From assembly GCA_026934365.1 (NCBI GenBank), contig JADHZE010000014.1, forward strand, positions 1-38,205: a stretch of 38,205 nucleotides of DNA, read 5' to 3'. This document shows, piece after piece, positions 16,137 through 28,414 of this stretch (the stretch's first letter is position 1; every line of letters starts with the position of its first letter). The notes beneath the pieces are model-generated. The model had not been told where the DNA came from. It ran no database searches and saw only the letters and a program-made list of their open reading frames with translations. Both the position numbers and the translations under genes were made by a program. This DNA is from Isoptericola sp. QY 916. Its GTDB lineage: Bacteria; Actinomycetota; Actinomycetes; Actinomycetales; Cellulomonadaceae.

Positions 16137-18254
16137 GTGACCATCCTGTCCCCGCCCGTCCCCGCCGGCTCGTCGGCGGGCACGCCGACGCGCACCGAGG
16201 TCCGCACCGACGTGCAGGGCCTGCGTGCGCTGGCGGTGAGCGCGGTGCTGGTCTACCACCTGCTGCCGGGCACGGTGACGGGCGGCTACGTGGGCGTGGA
16301 CGTCTTCTTCGTCATCTCGGGCTTCCTCATCACGTCGCACCTGCTGCGCCGGCCGGTGCGCGGGGTGGGCGACCTGCTGGAGTTCTGGGCACGGCGGGTG
16401 CGTCGCCTCATCCCCGCGGCGACGGTGGTGCTCGTGGCCACCTTGGCGGCGACCCTGCTGTGGCTGCCGTCGACGATGCACGCCCGCGTGGCGCGGGAGG
16501 TCGCGGCCGCGGCGCTGTACATGGAGAACTGGGCGCTGGCGCGGTCGGCGACGGACTACCTGGCCGCCGAGGAGCTGGCGTCCCCCGTGCAGCACTACTG
16601 GTCGTTGTCGGTCGAGGAGCAGTTCTACGTGCTGTGGCCGGTGCTGATCGGACTCACCGTGTGGGTCGCGGTGCGGTGGCGCCGGCGCGGCGCAGGCCGT
16701 CCGGCGTCGCTGTCGGCGTGGCTGCCGACGGCGGTCGTCGGGCTGGTCGTCGTCGTGTCGCTCGCGTGGTCGGTGCACCTGACCGCGACGAACCCGTCCG
16801 CGGCGTACTTCGTCACGACGACCCGGCTGTGGGAGCTCGCGCTGGGCGGGCTCGTCGCCGCGGCGGTGACGGTGCGGCCGTGGCAGCCGCCGGCTCCGGT
16901 CCGGGCGGCGGCGGCGTGGGCGGGGCTGGCAGCGGTCGTGGCGGCGGTGGTCCTCTTCGACGGGACGACGCCGTTCCCCGGCGTCGCGGCCGCCCTGCCG
17001 ACGGTGGGCACGGCCCTGGTGATCGCGGCGGCCGCCGACGGCGCCCGCGGCGGGCCCGGCGGGCTGCTCGCTCTGCGCCCGGTGCAGTGGCTGGGCGACG
17101 TCTCCTACAGCGTGTACCTGTGGCACTGGCCGCTGATCGTCGTCGTGCCCTACGCGCTCGGCCGCGCGATGGGGGGTGTCGAGCTGGTGGCCGTCGTGGT
17201 GGCGTCGCTGGTGCTGGCCGCCCTGACCAAGCGGTGGGTCGAGGACCCGCTGCGCCGCCAGCCGGTGCTGGTGCGCCGGCGCGCCGCGACGTTCGGGCTG
17301 CTCGCGGTGTGCGTCGGCGTCTCCGCGGTCTGGGGCGTCTCGGCGGCGTCCGCCTCCGACCAGCGGGTGCGCGAGGCGGTCGCGTCCGCCCCCGCGCGGG
17401 TCGCCGACGCCGGTGCGTGCGCGGGGGCCGGTGCCGCCCGCGACCCGTCCTGCGACGTCCAGGGCCTGCTGACGCCGCCGGAGGCGGCCGCGCAGGACAA
17501 GCCGGCCGTCTACGCGGACGACTGCTGGAACGACCCGCCGTTCACGACCCGGAACAGCTGCACGTACGGCTCCGACGGGGCCCCCGTGCGGGTCGCGCTG
17601 CTCGGCAACTCGCACGCGGGCCACTGGGCTCCAGCCCTGGAGGCGGGGGAGGGCGCGGGGGACTGGCAGGTCGACACGTACCTCCAGTCGTCCTGCTACC
17701 CCGTCGAGCGGCTGCTGGAGTACGACGCGGCCGGTGACGCGCAGGGCTGCCTCGACACCACGCGTTGGGCGGTCGACTCGGTCGTCGACGGCGGGTACGA
17801 CCTCGTGGTCCTGTCGGCGCGCACCAACCAGCTCCTGGCGGGCGTCCCGGAGCCCGAGCAGGCCGGCGCCGCGCAGGACGCCTACGCCGACACGCTGTCC
17901 ACGTTCACCGACGCCGGCATCCCCGTGCTCGTGCTGCGCGACACCCCCGCGATGCCGGACGACGTCCCCGACTGCCTCGCCGCCGGGCCCGTGTCCTGGG
18001 ACGCCTGCGGGGCGCCGCCGTCGCAGGCGCTCGAGCCGGACCCCCTCGCCGCGGCCGGGCGTGCGGACGACTCCGGGCTGGTGACGGTCCGCGAGGTCAC
18101 CGACCTCATGTGCGACGACGAGGTCTGCCACCCCGTCGTCGGCGGGGTCGTCGCGTACTTCGACCACGGTCACCTCACCGCGACGTTCGCCCGCACCCTC
18201 ACCCCCGAGGTCACCGACGGCGTGCGTGCCGCGCTCCGTACCGCGGGAGGCTGA
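16137..18254 (+). CDS. OafA/YrhL-type membrane acyltransferase with SGNH domain, second copy
   Basis: 705 aa from the GTG at 16137; an upstream in-frame GTG at 16065 lacks a ribosome site. The membrane domain shows EVRTDVQGLRALAVSAVLVY followed by His41, GGYVGVDVFFVISGFLIT, FWARRVRRLIPA and YWSLSVEEQFYVLWPVLIG. The SGNH domain has LLGNSHAGHWAP near residue 490 and GGVVAYFDHGHLTATFA near 670-685 with the catalytic Asp/His region. It is expected to O-acylate an extracytoplasmic glycan. The layout matches the protein at 11,155-13,269, so the two are paralogues, perhaps for different hydroxyls or residues. It is a single-gene unit, divergent from the minus operon and ended by a hairpin shared with the convergent fusion gene. 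Confidence 0.92.
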   Translation: MTILSPPVPAGSSAGTPTRTEVRTDVQGLRALAVSAVLVYHLLPGTVTGGYVGVDVFFVISGFLITSHLLRRPVRGVGDLLEFWARRVRRLIPAATVVLVATLAATLLWLPSTMHARVAREVAAAALYMENWALARSATDYLAAEELASPVQHYWSLSVEEQFYVLWPVLIGLTVWVAVRWRRRGAGRPASLSAWLPTAVVGLVVVVSLAWSVHLTATNPSAAYFVTTTRLWELALGGLVAAAVTVRPWQPPAPVRAAAAWAGLAAVVAAVVLFDGTTPFPGVAAALPTVGTALVIAAAADGARGGPGGLLALRPVQWLGDVSYSVYLWHWPLIVVVPYALGRAMGGVELVAVVVASLVLAALTKRWVEDPLRRQPVLVRRRAATFGLLAVCVGVSAVWGVSAASASDQRVREAVASAPARVADAGACAGAGAARDPSCDVQGLLTPPEAAAQDKPAVYADDCWNDPPFTTRNSCTYGSDGAPVRVALLGNSHAGHWAPALEAGEGAGDWQVDTYLQSSCYPVERLLEYDAAGDAQGCLDTTRWAVDSVVDGGYDLVVLSARTNQLLAGVPEPEQAGAAQDAYADTLSTFTDAGIPVLVLRDTPAMPDDVPDCLAAGPVSWDACGAPPSQALEPDPLAAAGRADDSGLVTVREVTDLMCDDEVCHPVVGGVVAYFDHGHLTATFARTLTPEVTDGVRAALRTAGG

Positions 18255-18296
18255 CGCCGCCCCGCCGTGGGTCGCTCGACCGACGGCGGGGCGGCG
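18255..18296. terminator. Bidirectional hairpin terminator
   Basis: A 20-bp stem with one mismatch and a 2-base centre (CGCCGCCCCGCCGT... against ...ACGGCGGGGCGGCG) begins directly after the plus-strand stop and ends 3 bases before the minus-strand stop. It can serve both convergent genes. Confidence 0.7.
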
Positions 18297-18299
18297 GAC

Positions 18300-20876
18300 T
18301 CAACCGGCGGCGTGCCGGACGAGGACGTCCTGGACGTGGGTCCGCTTCGACCGCGGCACCAGGACCTGCTGGTCGTAGTGGCCGACCGCGACGAAGGAGA
18401 TGAACACCTCGTTGTCGGGGACGTCGATGATCTTGCGGATCGCGGCGTCCTTCGCGCTCCCCATCGCGGTGTTGAGCGAGCACGACCCCAGGCCCACCTG
18501 GGTCAGGCCGAGGAGCAGCGACATCATGAACAGCCCGCCGTCCACGAACGGCTGGTTGCGCTCGGGGGCGAAGAGGAAGGCGTCGAGGTCGGCGGTGACC
18601 AGCAGCAGGCGCGGGGGCATCTCGTAGCCGTTGAACCCGCCCTGGATGTCCAGCACGGACCTGATGACCTGCGGGTCCTGGAACTGGTGCACGCGGGCGG
18701 CCTGGCGGTTGCACACCGACGGCGACTGCATCGCGATCTGCACGGCCCTGCTGACGTCCGCGTCGCTGACGGGCTCGTCGGTGAACTCCCGCACGCTGCG
18801 CCGCCCGTAGACCACGTCGAGGAAGCCTCGCGAGTCGTCGGTCTCGAGGCGGATCTCTCGGGTCTGCTCGGCGGGCAGCACACCGCCCTCGTGGTGCCGG
18901 GTGGTGTCGATGAGGTCCTGCGCGGCGCCGGAGAAGAGCTGACGGAAGGCGGAGACGTCGTGCTGCAGCGCGGCGTGCCGCTCGAAGTAGGTCTTCATCA
19001 CGGCCGCGGAGCTCTGCAGGTAGGGGTCGTCGATGCTGAACCCGGACGCCAGCCAGGAGTTCATCTCCTTGGCAAGCCCCGGAACCGCGATCTTGCCGAA
19101 GCCCGCGCGGAAGTTGCTCCGGCTCAGACCCTTCTCGATCGCGTGGGCGTGGAAGATCATCCGCGCCCGGGCCCCCGAGATCCTGTCCGCCGAGCGGGCG
19201 CGATCGTACGAACGCACCTGGCGTTCGTAGTCCGCCAGCGCCAGCGCCCTGGCCTGACCCGCGAAGCCCTTGGCAGGGGGCCTGCCCGAGGCCTTCCGCC
19301 GTGCCGCGGCGGCGACGGCTGCGGGCACCTCCACGACCTCGATGCCACGCACCTCGGCGCCCGCGTTGCGGCCGGTGAAGTGCAGCGCGCCCAGCATGAT
19401 CTCGGAGAATCCCGGGTCGGAGACGGTGAAGGTGACCGCGTCCCGGCGCGCCGTGCCCGAGCCCTGCGCGACGTTCACCTTGCCGACGGCGCGGAACTGC
19501 CCGGTCTCGGGGTTGCGGAGGTGGAGGTTGACGGCCGGCGCGTCGGTCCGGGGGGTCCAGTCGATCGTCAGCTGGTACGCCGAGCCCGGCGTCAGCGGCT
19601 CCGGCAGAGCGGTCCAGGCGTGGTTGCCGACCGCCGCGCCGTCCCGGGCCACCTTCAGCCGGGTGCCGCGCGCCTTGCGCGAGACGCGCCAGGCCTTGCC
19701 GTTGGCGCTGAACGCGGGGTTGTCCAGGGCGAACCGCTGGAAGCGGCGGATCGCGGCGGAGCCCTCGGCCTCGGGGTCCAGCGCCGTCCTCAGCCATTCC
19801 AGCGACGAGGCCCGGCCGGACTCGATGTACTCGCGGGCCTTCGTGAAGTCGATCTCCCGGGTGACGTACTCGTTCTCGGAGATCGTCTCGGCGGTGTCGG
19901 ACTCCAGGACGCGGCGCTGGTCGTCGAAACCCATCGCCGCCATGAGGTTCTTGAACCGGTCGGCGCCCCGCTTGGTGTTGTAGATCGACGAGAAGGGCTT
20001 CTCGAAGATCGCCGCGAAGGCCGAGCCGTGGTAGCTGTCGGTGACGACGTAGCCGGCGTCGCGGTACGCGCGCAGGAAGTTCTCCGGGGCGTCCTCGGCC
20101 AGGACCTCGACCCGCGGCTCGTCCGCGAACAGGGACGTCACCTTCTCGCGCCCCTCGTCGGGGTTGGGGATCACCAGGATCTTGTCGAAGCCCAGCTTGT
20201 CGGCGATCGCCCGCGCGACGGACACCTTCTCCGGGTTGGGGTCGAGGTAGAAGACCGCGAGGTACTCGCCCCCGGGAGCCACCGTCGCCTTGTCGGCGAG
20301 GCCGGCGTAGTGCTCCTCGGGCAGCAGGAAGACAGGGTCGACGACGAGCGCCGCCTTGGCGCCGAAGACGTCCCGCGCGGTGTCGATCGCGTACTCCTCG
20401 CGCACCGAGATCGCGGTGAACTGCTGCAGGTTCGCGGCGTGCTTCGCGACGAACGGCACCTTGAACTTGTCGGTGCCGCGGTTCCCGAACGACGTGCCGT
20501 AGGCCACCCGGCGGTTCTCCGGGGCGACGAAGTCCAGGAACAGGTCGTCGTTGACCCGGCCGATCAGCGGGTTCCACAGCTGGTCGCTGCCCACGACGAA
20601 GGTGCGTGCGACGTCGTTCAGGCGCGGCAGCGCGGAGTGGTGCTCCTGATCGGTGTGCTCGTAGCCGACGCGACGGGCGAAGTCCATGGAGACGATGTCC
20701 GTGGGCCAGTGCACCCGGTAGCCGTTGTAGCCGAGCGGCTCGTGCACCATGAGGACCGAGCGGCCGAGGCTCTCGACGGCGCGGTTGAGCCCGTAGTAGG
20801 TGAGGATCGAACCGTAGTTCTTGCCGTACCACCATCCGAGGATGGCGACGTCGTACTTCTTCGCCGGATCCGTCAT
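18300..20876 (-). CDS. Polysaccharide pyruvyl transferase / nitroreductase fusion protein
   Basis: 858 aa from ATG 20876, preceded by AGGGA with 9-base spacing; an upstream ATG (20948) would overlap the previous gene. Residues 8-365 are a polysaccharide pyruvyl transferase domain: WYGKNYGSILTYYGL (16-30), VVGSDQLWNP (94-103), VAYGTSFG, then VTDSYHGSAFAAIFEKP (278-294). Residues about 385-515 are predicted beta-rich and resemble a carbohydrate-binding-like sandwich. Residues about 540-858 are a nitroreductase-family flavin domain: YGRRSVREFTDEPVSDADV (690-708, FMN-phosphate Arg/Ser cluster), QSPSVCNRQ (717-725) and GLTQVGLGSCSLN (790-802). The first domain would add a pyruvyl ketal or related group to a glycan. 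The role of the flavin domain is unknown. Last gene of the glf operon. Confidence 0.85.
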   Translation of the reverse strand: MTDPAKKYDVAILGWWYGKNYGSILTYYGLNRAVESLGRSVLMVHEPLGYNGYRVHWPTDIVSMDFARRVGYEHTDQEHHSALPRLNDVARTFVVGSDQLWNPLIGRVNDDLFLDFVAPENRRVAYGTSFGNRGTDKFKVPFVAKHAANLQQFTAISVREEYAIDTARDVFGAKAALVVDPVFLLPEEHYAGLADKATVAPGGEYLAVFYLDPNPEKVSVARAIADKLGFDKILVIPNPDEGREKVTSLFADEPRVEVLAEDAPENFLRAYRDAGYVVTDSYHGSAFAAIFEKPFSSIYNTKRGADRFKNLMAAMGFDDQRRVLESDTAETISENEYVTREIDFTKAREYIESGRASSLEWLRTALDPEAEGSAAIRRFQRFALDNPAFSANGKAWRVSRKARGTRLKVARDGAAVGNHAWTALPEPLTPGSAYQLTIDWTPRTDAPAVNLHLRNPETGQFRAVGKVNVAQGSGTARRDAVTFTVSDPGFSEIMLGALHFTGRNAGAEVRGIEVVEVPAAVAAAARRKASGRPPAKGFAGQARALALADYERQVRSYDRARSADRISGARARMIFHAHAIEKGLSRSNFRAGFGKIAVPGLAKEMNSWLASGFSIDDPYLQSSAAVMKTYFERHAALQHDVSAFRQLFSGAAQDLIDTTRHHEGGVLPAEQTREIRLETDDSRGFLDVVYGRRSVREFTDEPVSDADVSRAVQIAMQSPSVCNRQAARVHQFQDPQVIRSVLDIQGGFNGYEMPPRLLLVTADLDAFLFAPERNQPFVDGGLFMMSLLLGLTQVGLGSCSLNTAMGSAKDAAIRKIIDVPDNEVFISFVAVGHYDQQVLVPRSKRTHVQDVLVRHAAG

Positions 20877-20928
20877 GCGCTGTGTCCCTGCCTGCTCGTG
20901 ATGCCTGCGCGGTGCCCGCATCGTGTCT

Positions 20929-24358
<3,430 letters not shown>

Positions 24359-25870
24359 ATGAGCCTGCGCACCACCCATCGCGCGCGTCTGGTCGCCGTC
24401 GGCGCCGCCACGGCCCTCCTGATCGCCGGCGCCGGAAGCGCCGCCGTCGCCGGCGGCACCGCGGCCGAGCCGCCGTCCACGCCGGTCCCGGTGACCACCC
24501 CCGACGGCCAGACCTTCTCCTACGTCGTCAACGCCAAGCACGCGAACCCCGGCCAGACGCGTCTCGCGGAGCGGGCCGTCGAGGCGGCGGGAGGCGTCGT
24601 CGTCCAGTCGTGGCCCGAGATCGGCGTCGTGGTCGCGCACGCGGCACGCGCGGACTTCCGCGCCGACGTCGTGCGCCTCGCGCGCGGGCACGCCGTCGAG
24701 TCGGTCGGCGTCACCCGGACCGTCCCGGTGAGCGAGGGCACGCCCGCCGTCGCCGCCGACGTCCCGGGTGCCAAGGGCGGCCCGTGGAAGGCGAAGGTCA
24801 CCAAGAAGCCCGGTGCCGTCGTCGAGGACGGCGCCGGCGCGACGGCCGTCCCGGACCCGGGCGAGGCCACCCAGTGGGACATGGCGATGATCAAGGCCGA
24901 CCGGGCGATCGAGATCAACCCGGGCTCGCCGGACGTGCTGGTCGGCGTCCTCGACTCCGGCATCGACGCCACGCACCCCGACCTCGCGACGCAGGTCGAC
25001 ACGGCGGCGTCCGTGAACTGCACCGCGGCGGGGCGCCCCGACACGTCGGCCACCGGCTGGCTGCCCACGACGTCCGACCACGGCACCCACGTGGCCGGGA
25101 CGATCGCGGCGGCCGACAACGGGCTGGGCATCGTCGGCGTCGCGCCGGGCGTGAAGATGGCGTCCGTGAAGGTCGTCAACGACGACGGCTTCATCTACCC
25201 CGAGTACGCCGTCTGCGGCTTCGTCTGGGCGGGCCTGCACGGCGTGGACGTCACCAACAACTCGTACTACATCGACCCGTTCATGTACTGGTGCGAGGAC
25301 CAGCCCGACCAGGCCGCGGTGAAGGAGGCCGTGCGCCGCGCGATCGACTTCTCCACCGACCGGGGCGCCGTGCACGCCGCGGCGGCCGGCAACGCGTCCA
25401 CGGACCTGGCGAACAACACCCGCGACACGTCGAGCCCCAACGACTCGACGGCCGTGGACCGCACCATCAACTCGGGCTGCGAGGACATCCCGACCGAGGC
25501 GGACGGGGTCGTGACGGTCTCGTCCGTCACGAGCACCGGAGCCCTGAGCTCCTTCTCCAACCGCGGCCTCGGCAAGATCGACGTCGCCGCCCCGGGCAGC
25601 GCCATCGTCTCGACCGAGCTGAACGGCACGTGGGACACCAAGAGCGGCACGTCCATGGCGTCGCCGCACGTCGCGGGCGTGCTCGCGCTCATGAAGTCCG
25701 CGCACCCGGACTGGACGCCCGCCCAGCTCGAGCAGGCCGTGCGCGACCAGGCGGACGACCGGCCCTGCGGGACGACGCCCGTCGGGCCGGCGTGCGTCGG
25801 GACGCCGGAGGAGAACAGCTTCTTCGGTGACGGCCTCGTCGACGCCCTCGACGCGGTGACGCTGGGCTGA
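24359..25870 (+). CDS. Secreted S8 (subtilisin-like) serine peptidase
   Basis: 503 aa from ATG 24359, with a GAAGGGG ribosome site just upstream. A basic n-region and hydrophobic stretch (about residues 10-31) form a signal peptide. A propeptide-like region of about 130 residues follows. The catalytic triad is complete: Asp199 in VGVLDSGIDATHPD, His241 in DHGTHVAGTIAA, Ser432 in SGTSMASPHVAGVLALMKS, with the oxyanion Asn345 in AAAGNAS. Four Cys between the His and Ser blocks may form disulfides. There is no C-terminal anchor, so release to the medium is likely. It is a single-gene unit with palindromes upstream and a strong terminator after; substrate is unknown. Confidence 0.94.
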   Translation: MSLRTTHRARLVAVGAATALLIAGAGSAAVAGGTAAEPPSTPVPVTTPDGQTFSYVVNAKHANPGQTRLAERAVEAAGGVVVQSWPEIGVVVAHAARADFRADVVRLARGHAVESVGVTRTVPVSEGTPAVAADVPGAKGGPWKAKVTKKPGAVVEDGAGATAVPDPGEATQWDMAMIKADRAIEINPGSPDVLVGVLDSGIDATHPDLATQVDTAASVNCTAAGRPDTSATGWLPTTSDHGTHVAGTIAAADNGLGIVGVAPGVKMASVKVVNDDGFIYPEYAVCGFVWAGLHGVDVTNNSYYIDPFMYWCEDQPDQAAVKEAVRRAIDFSTDRGAVHAAAAGNASTDLANNTRDTSSPNDSTAVDRTINSGCEDIPTEADGVVTVSSVTSTGALSSFSNRGLGKIDVAAPGSAIVSTELNGTWDTKSGTSMASPHVAGVLALMKSAHPDWTPAQLEQAVRDQADDRPCGTTPVGPACVGTPEENSFFGDGLVDALDAVTLG

Positions 25871-25893
25871 CCGAGCACGACGACCGCAGGGGA

Positions 25894-25925
25894 AGGGCGG
25901 CCCGCAGCGTGCTGCGGGCCGCCCT
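25894..25925 (+). terminator. Intrinsic terminator after the S8 peptidase gene
   Basis: AGGGCGGCCCGCAG...CTGCGGGCCGCCCT is a perfect 14-bp stem with a CGTG loop, 23 bases after the stop. No T tract follows, which is common in high-GC actinobacteria. Confidence 0.75.
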
Positions 25926-25940
25926 GCGTCGTCGACGGAG

Positions 25941-25965
25941 TTTCACCCGGTGCGGCCGGGTGAAA
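25941..25965. repeat. Inverted repeat upstream of the Ig-repeat gene
   Basis: TTTCACCCGG-tgcgg-CCGGGTGAAA is a perfect 10+10 inverted repeat with a 5-base centre. It is directly followed by CTGACC (25970-25975) and TAGAAC (25991-25996), a possible but short-spaced promoter, so it could be an operator. TTCACCCGG also occurs upstream of the S8 peptidase gene (24216-24224). Confidence 0.5.
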
Positions 25966-26139
25966 ACCGCTGACCTGGGTGGATATGTCGTAGAACGTCC
26001 CTCGCGGTTCCCCATACTGACGTGCAGCACCGCCGGACCGCGCCCGCGCGACGAGGCGACCGGCCCCGAGCGGTCGTGGCCACGACGGCCGTGCTTCGTC
26101 TCGTGGCCGCTCCGCCGGCCGCTGATCCTCGGAGGACCC

Positions 26140-28326
26140 GTGGAACCTCTCCACCCGGCGGCGCGACGACGTCGCGGTCGTGCGGCGGCGCTCGTCACGG
26201 CCCTGGCTCTGGTCGTCACACCGCTCCTGGTCGCACCACCGGCCTCGGCGTCCGTCGTCGCGACGGAGGCCGCGGACGAACCGACGGTGGCCCCGACGGA
26301 CGTCGTCGCCCCGGCGGCGGAGCAGCTCCTCGTCGACGGCACGCTGCAGGTCGGCGAGGAGGTCGCGATCGACCCGCGGCCGGAGCTGTGGGCGCCGGCC
26401 GGGATCGGGCTCGCCTTCACCTACCGCTGGTTCGCCGGCGACTCCCTGGTCGCGGAGGGCACGGAGCCCACGCTGACGCTCGGGCCCGCGACCGTCGGCG
26501 AGCAGGTCAGCGTCGAGGTCACCGGCACGGCTCCCGAGGGCGCCGTCGACGCCGCGACCTCGGCGTCGGTCGTGGTCGTCGCCGCCGGCACGGTGGCCGA
26601 GGGCGAGCTCGTGACCGACGCCCCGACGATCAGCGGGACGGCGAGGTTCGGGCAGACCCTCACCGCGAAGGCCGGTTCCTGGGAGCCCGCGGCCACCCTC
26701 ACGTACCAGTGGTGGCGGGGCCACGACCCCGTCAGCGGGGCCACGAAGCCGACGTACACCCTGACGGCCGCCGACCTGGGCAGGACGATCGCGGTCTCGG
26801 TGTCGGGCGCCGCGGAGGGCTACACGTCCCGGACGCTCACGTCGGACCGGACCGCCGTCGTCGTCGCGGCCGGCCTGTCCGCGGGGACGCCCACGATCAG
26901 CGGCACCGTGCGCGTGGGCTCGAAGGTCACCGCCAAGCCGGGCACCTGGACCGCCGGGACCACGCTGGGCTACCAGTGGTACGTGTCCGGCACGAAGGTC
27001 TCGGGCGCCACGAGGTCGAGTTACACGCTGCCGTCGACGGCCAAGGGCCGGACCCTCACCGTCAAGGTGACCGGGAAGAAGACCGGGTACACCACGGTCA
27101 CGAGGACGAGCGCCGGCACGAAGGTCGCGCCGGGGGTGCTGTCGGCGCCGAGGCCGACCGTCAAGGGCACCGTCAAGGCGGGCAGCACGGTCTCCGTGTC
27201 GCGCGGGACGTGGAACCCCGGGGCGACGACCTACCGCTACCAGTGGAAGATCAGCGGCCGGTCGATCCCGGGCGCCACGCGCTCCACGTACACGATCCCG
27301 TCGAGGTACGCCGGCAGGACGCTCACCGTCGCCGTGACGGGCAGCCGCAGCGGCTACACCACGCGCACCGTGACGAGCTCCGGCACGACCGTGCTGCGCG
27401 TCTACTCCAGGACCTCCGCGCCCCAGGTCTCCGGGACCGTCCGCGTCGGCTCCACGCTCAAGGTGAGCAGCAAGGGCACCTGGAGCCCCGCACCGACGTC
27501 GTGGAAGTACCAGTGGAAGGCGAACGGCACCGCCATCAAGGGCGCCACGAGGTCGTCGTTCACGCTGACGTCGGCCCTGCACGGCAAGAAGATCACCGTC
27601 ACCGTCACCGGCGTCCGCTCGGGGTACGCGACGTCGTCCCGGACCAGCGCGGCCACCGCCACGGTGGCCTGGCCCGTGGGCGTCAGCACGCCCAGGGTGA
27701 CGAACCAGCCCGACGCGCTGTGGGTCACCACCGGCCAGTCCGCCCGGTTCTCGGCGTCCGCGACCGGCGGCAGGCTGAAGTACCAGTGGCAGGTGCGGAC
27801 GGCGGAGTCGGGCACGTGGAAGAACGTGTCCGACCGCACCTCGTCGTCCTACGCGTTCACCGCGCGCTCCAAGCACACGCTCGCCGACTACCGCGTTCGG
27901 GTGTCGAACGTCGCAGGCACGACCTACTCGAAGCCGGCCACGCTCTGGGTCGACTCCAGCCGGTCCGACCCCTACGCGCCCGGCAAGTGGTTCGTGGGCA
28001 ACTTCTGGATGCAGTCTCTCTGGGACACCGAGGCGGGGACGGTCGACGGGGTCTCCTTCGTCGATGCGTGGTTCGTCGGGTGCTCGCTCGGGGACCCGGC
28101 CGTGAGCGTCTGGGACGACCTGGAGATCTCGTACGTCGGGTCGAACGGCAAGACCTACCGTGCCTCCGCCTATCCCTACACGACGGAGGACGGCTGCGAG
28201 CAGATCGTCGTCGAGGCCGACGGCGTCAGCAGCGCCGTCGCCAAGGGCGGTGTGTGGAAGATCGTCGACCACTCGGGGTCGTGGATGTACGGGTCGTCGA
28301 CGCAGTGGGTGCGCGGGCTGGGCTGA
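26140..28326 (+). CDS. Secreted protein with tandem Ig-like repeats and a unique C-terminal domain
   Basis: 728 aa from GTG 26140, preceded by GGAGG at 26131-26135. A signal peptide (RRRGRAAALVTALALVVTPL, cleavage near the PASAS at 34-38) leads to a diverged module (about 62-150). Four repeats of about 88 residues follow, starting near 162, 251, 339 and 428. Each has an opening P-x-(I/V)-x-G-T, a central Y-Q-W, a GAT-(R/K)-(S/P)-(S/T)-(Y/F)-T segment and a GYxxxxxTS end. A different Ig-type module spans 515-605 (YQWQVRTAESGTW). Residues 612-728 are a Trp/Tyr-rich, Cys-containing domain I cannot name. No LPXTG or membrane anchor is present. Probably an extracellular binding or structural protein; function unknown. 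Confidence 0.8.
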   Translation: MEPLHPAARRRRGRAAALVTALALVVTPLLVAPPASASVVATEAADEPTVAPTDVVAPAAEQLLVDGTLQVGEEVAIDPRPELWAPAGIGLAFTYRWFAGDSLVAEGTEPTLTLGPATVGEQVSVEVTGTAPEGAVDAATSASVVVVAAGTVAEGELVTDAPTISGTARFGQTLTAKAGSWEPAATLTYQWWRGHDPVSGATKPTYTLTAADLGRTIAVSVSGAAEGYTSRTLTSDRTAVVVAAGLSAGTPTISGTVRVGSKVTAKPGTWTAGTTLGYQWYVSGTKVSGATRSSYTLPSTAKGRTLTVKVTGKKTGYTTVTRTSAGTKVAPGVLSAPRPTVKGTVKAGSTVSVSRGTWNPGATTYRYQWKISGRSIPGATRSTYTIPSRYAGRTLTVAVTGSRSGYTTRTVTSSGTTVLRVYSRTSAPQVSGTVRVGSTLKVSSKGTWSPAPTSWKYQWKANGTAIKGATRSSFTLTSALHGKKITVTVTGVRSGYATSSRTSAATATVAWPVGVSTPRVTNQPDALWVTTGQSARFSASATGGRLKYQWQVRTAESGTWKNVSDRTSSSYAFTARSKHTLADYRVRVSNVAGTTYSKPATLWVDSSRSDPYAPGKWFVGNFWMQSLWDTEAGTVDGVSFVDAWFVGCSLGDPAVSVWDDLEISYVGSNGKTYRASAYPYTTEDGCEQIVVEADGVSSAVAKGGVWKIVDHSGSWMYGSSTQWVRGLG
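26623..27672 (+). repeat. Four in-frame tandem repeats of about 265 bases coding Ig-like modules
   Basis: Repeat units begin near 26623, 26890, 27154 and 27421, a period of 264-267 bases (88-89 codons). They are similar at protein level (P-x-(I/V)-x-G-T opening, YQW core, GAT box) but diverged in DNA, so recent slippage is unlikely. Confidence 0.75.
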
Positions 28327-28344
28327 CGGCCGGCGCGTGACCAC

Positions 28345-28385
28345 GGGGTCGTGGCTCGTCGCCCCGTGCGACGAGCCATGACCCC
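28345..28385. terminator. Bidirectional terminator between convergent genes
   Basis: An 18-bp stem with one G-T pair and a 5-base loop, built around GGCTCGTCGC/GCGACGAGCC, lies between the Ig-repeat stop and the gamma-glutamyltransferase stop. Confidence 0.75.
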
Positions 28386-28414
28386 CGGGGGGAGAGGCGG
28401 ATCGGCCGCTGTCG

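Noticed and set aside
26623..27672. DNA repeats as a possible CRISPR or mobile element
   Set aside because: The periodicity is in-frame, about 88 codons, and encodes Ig-like modules; there are no short identical repeats with unique spacers.
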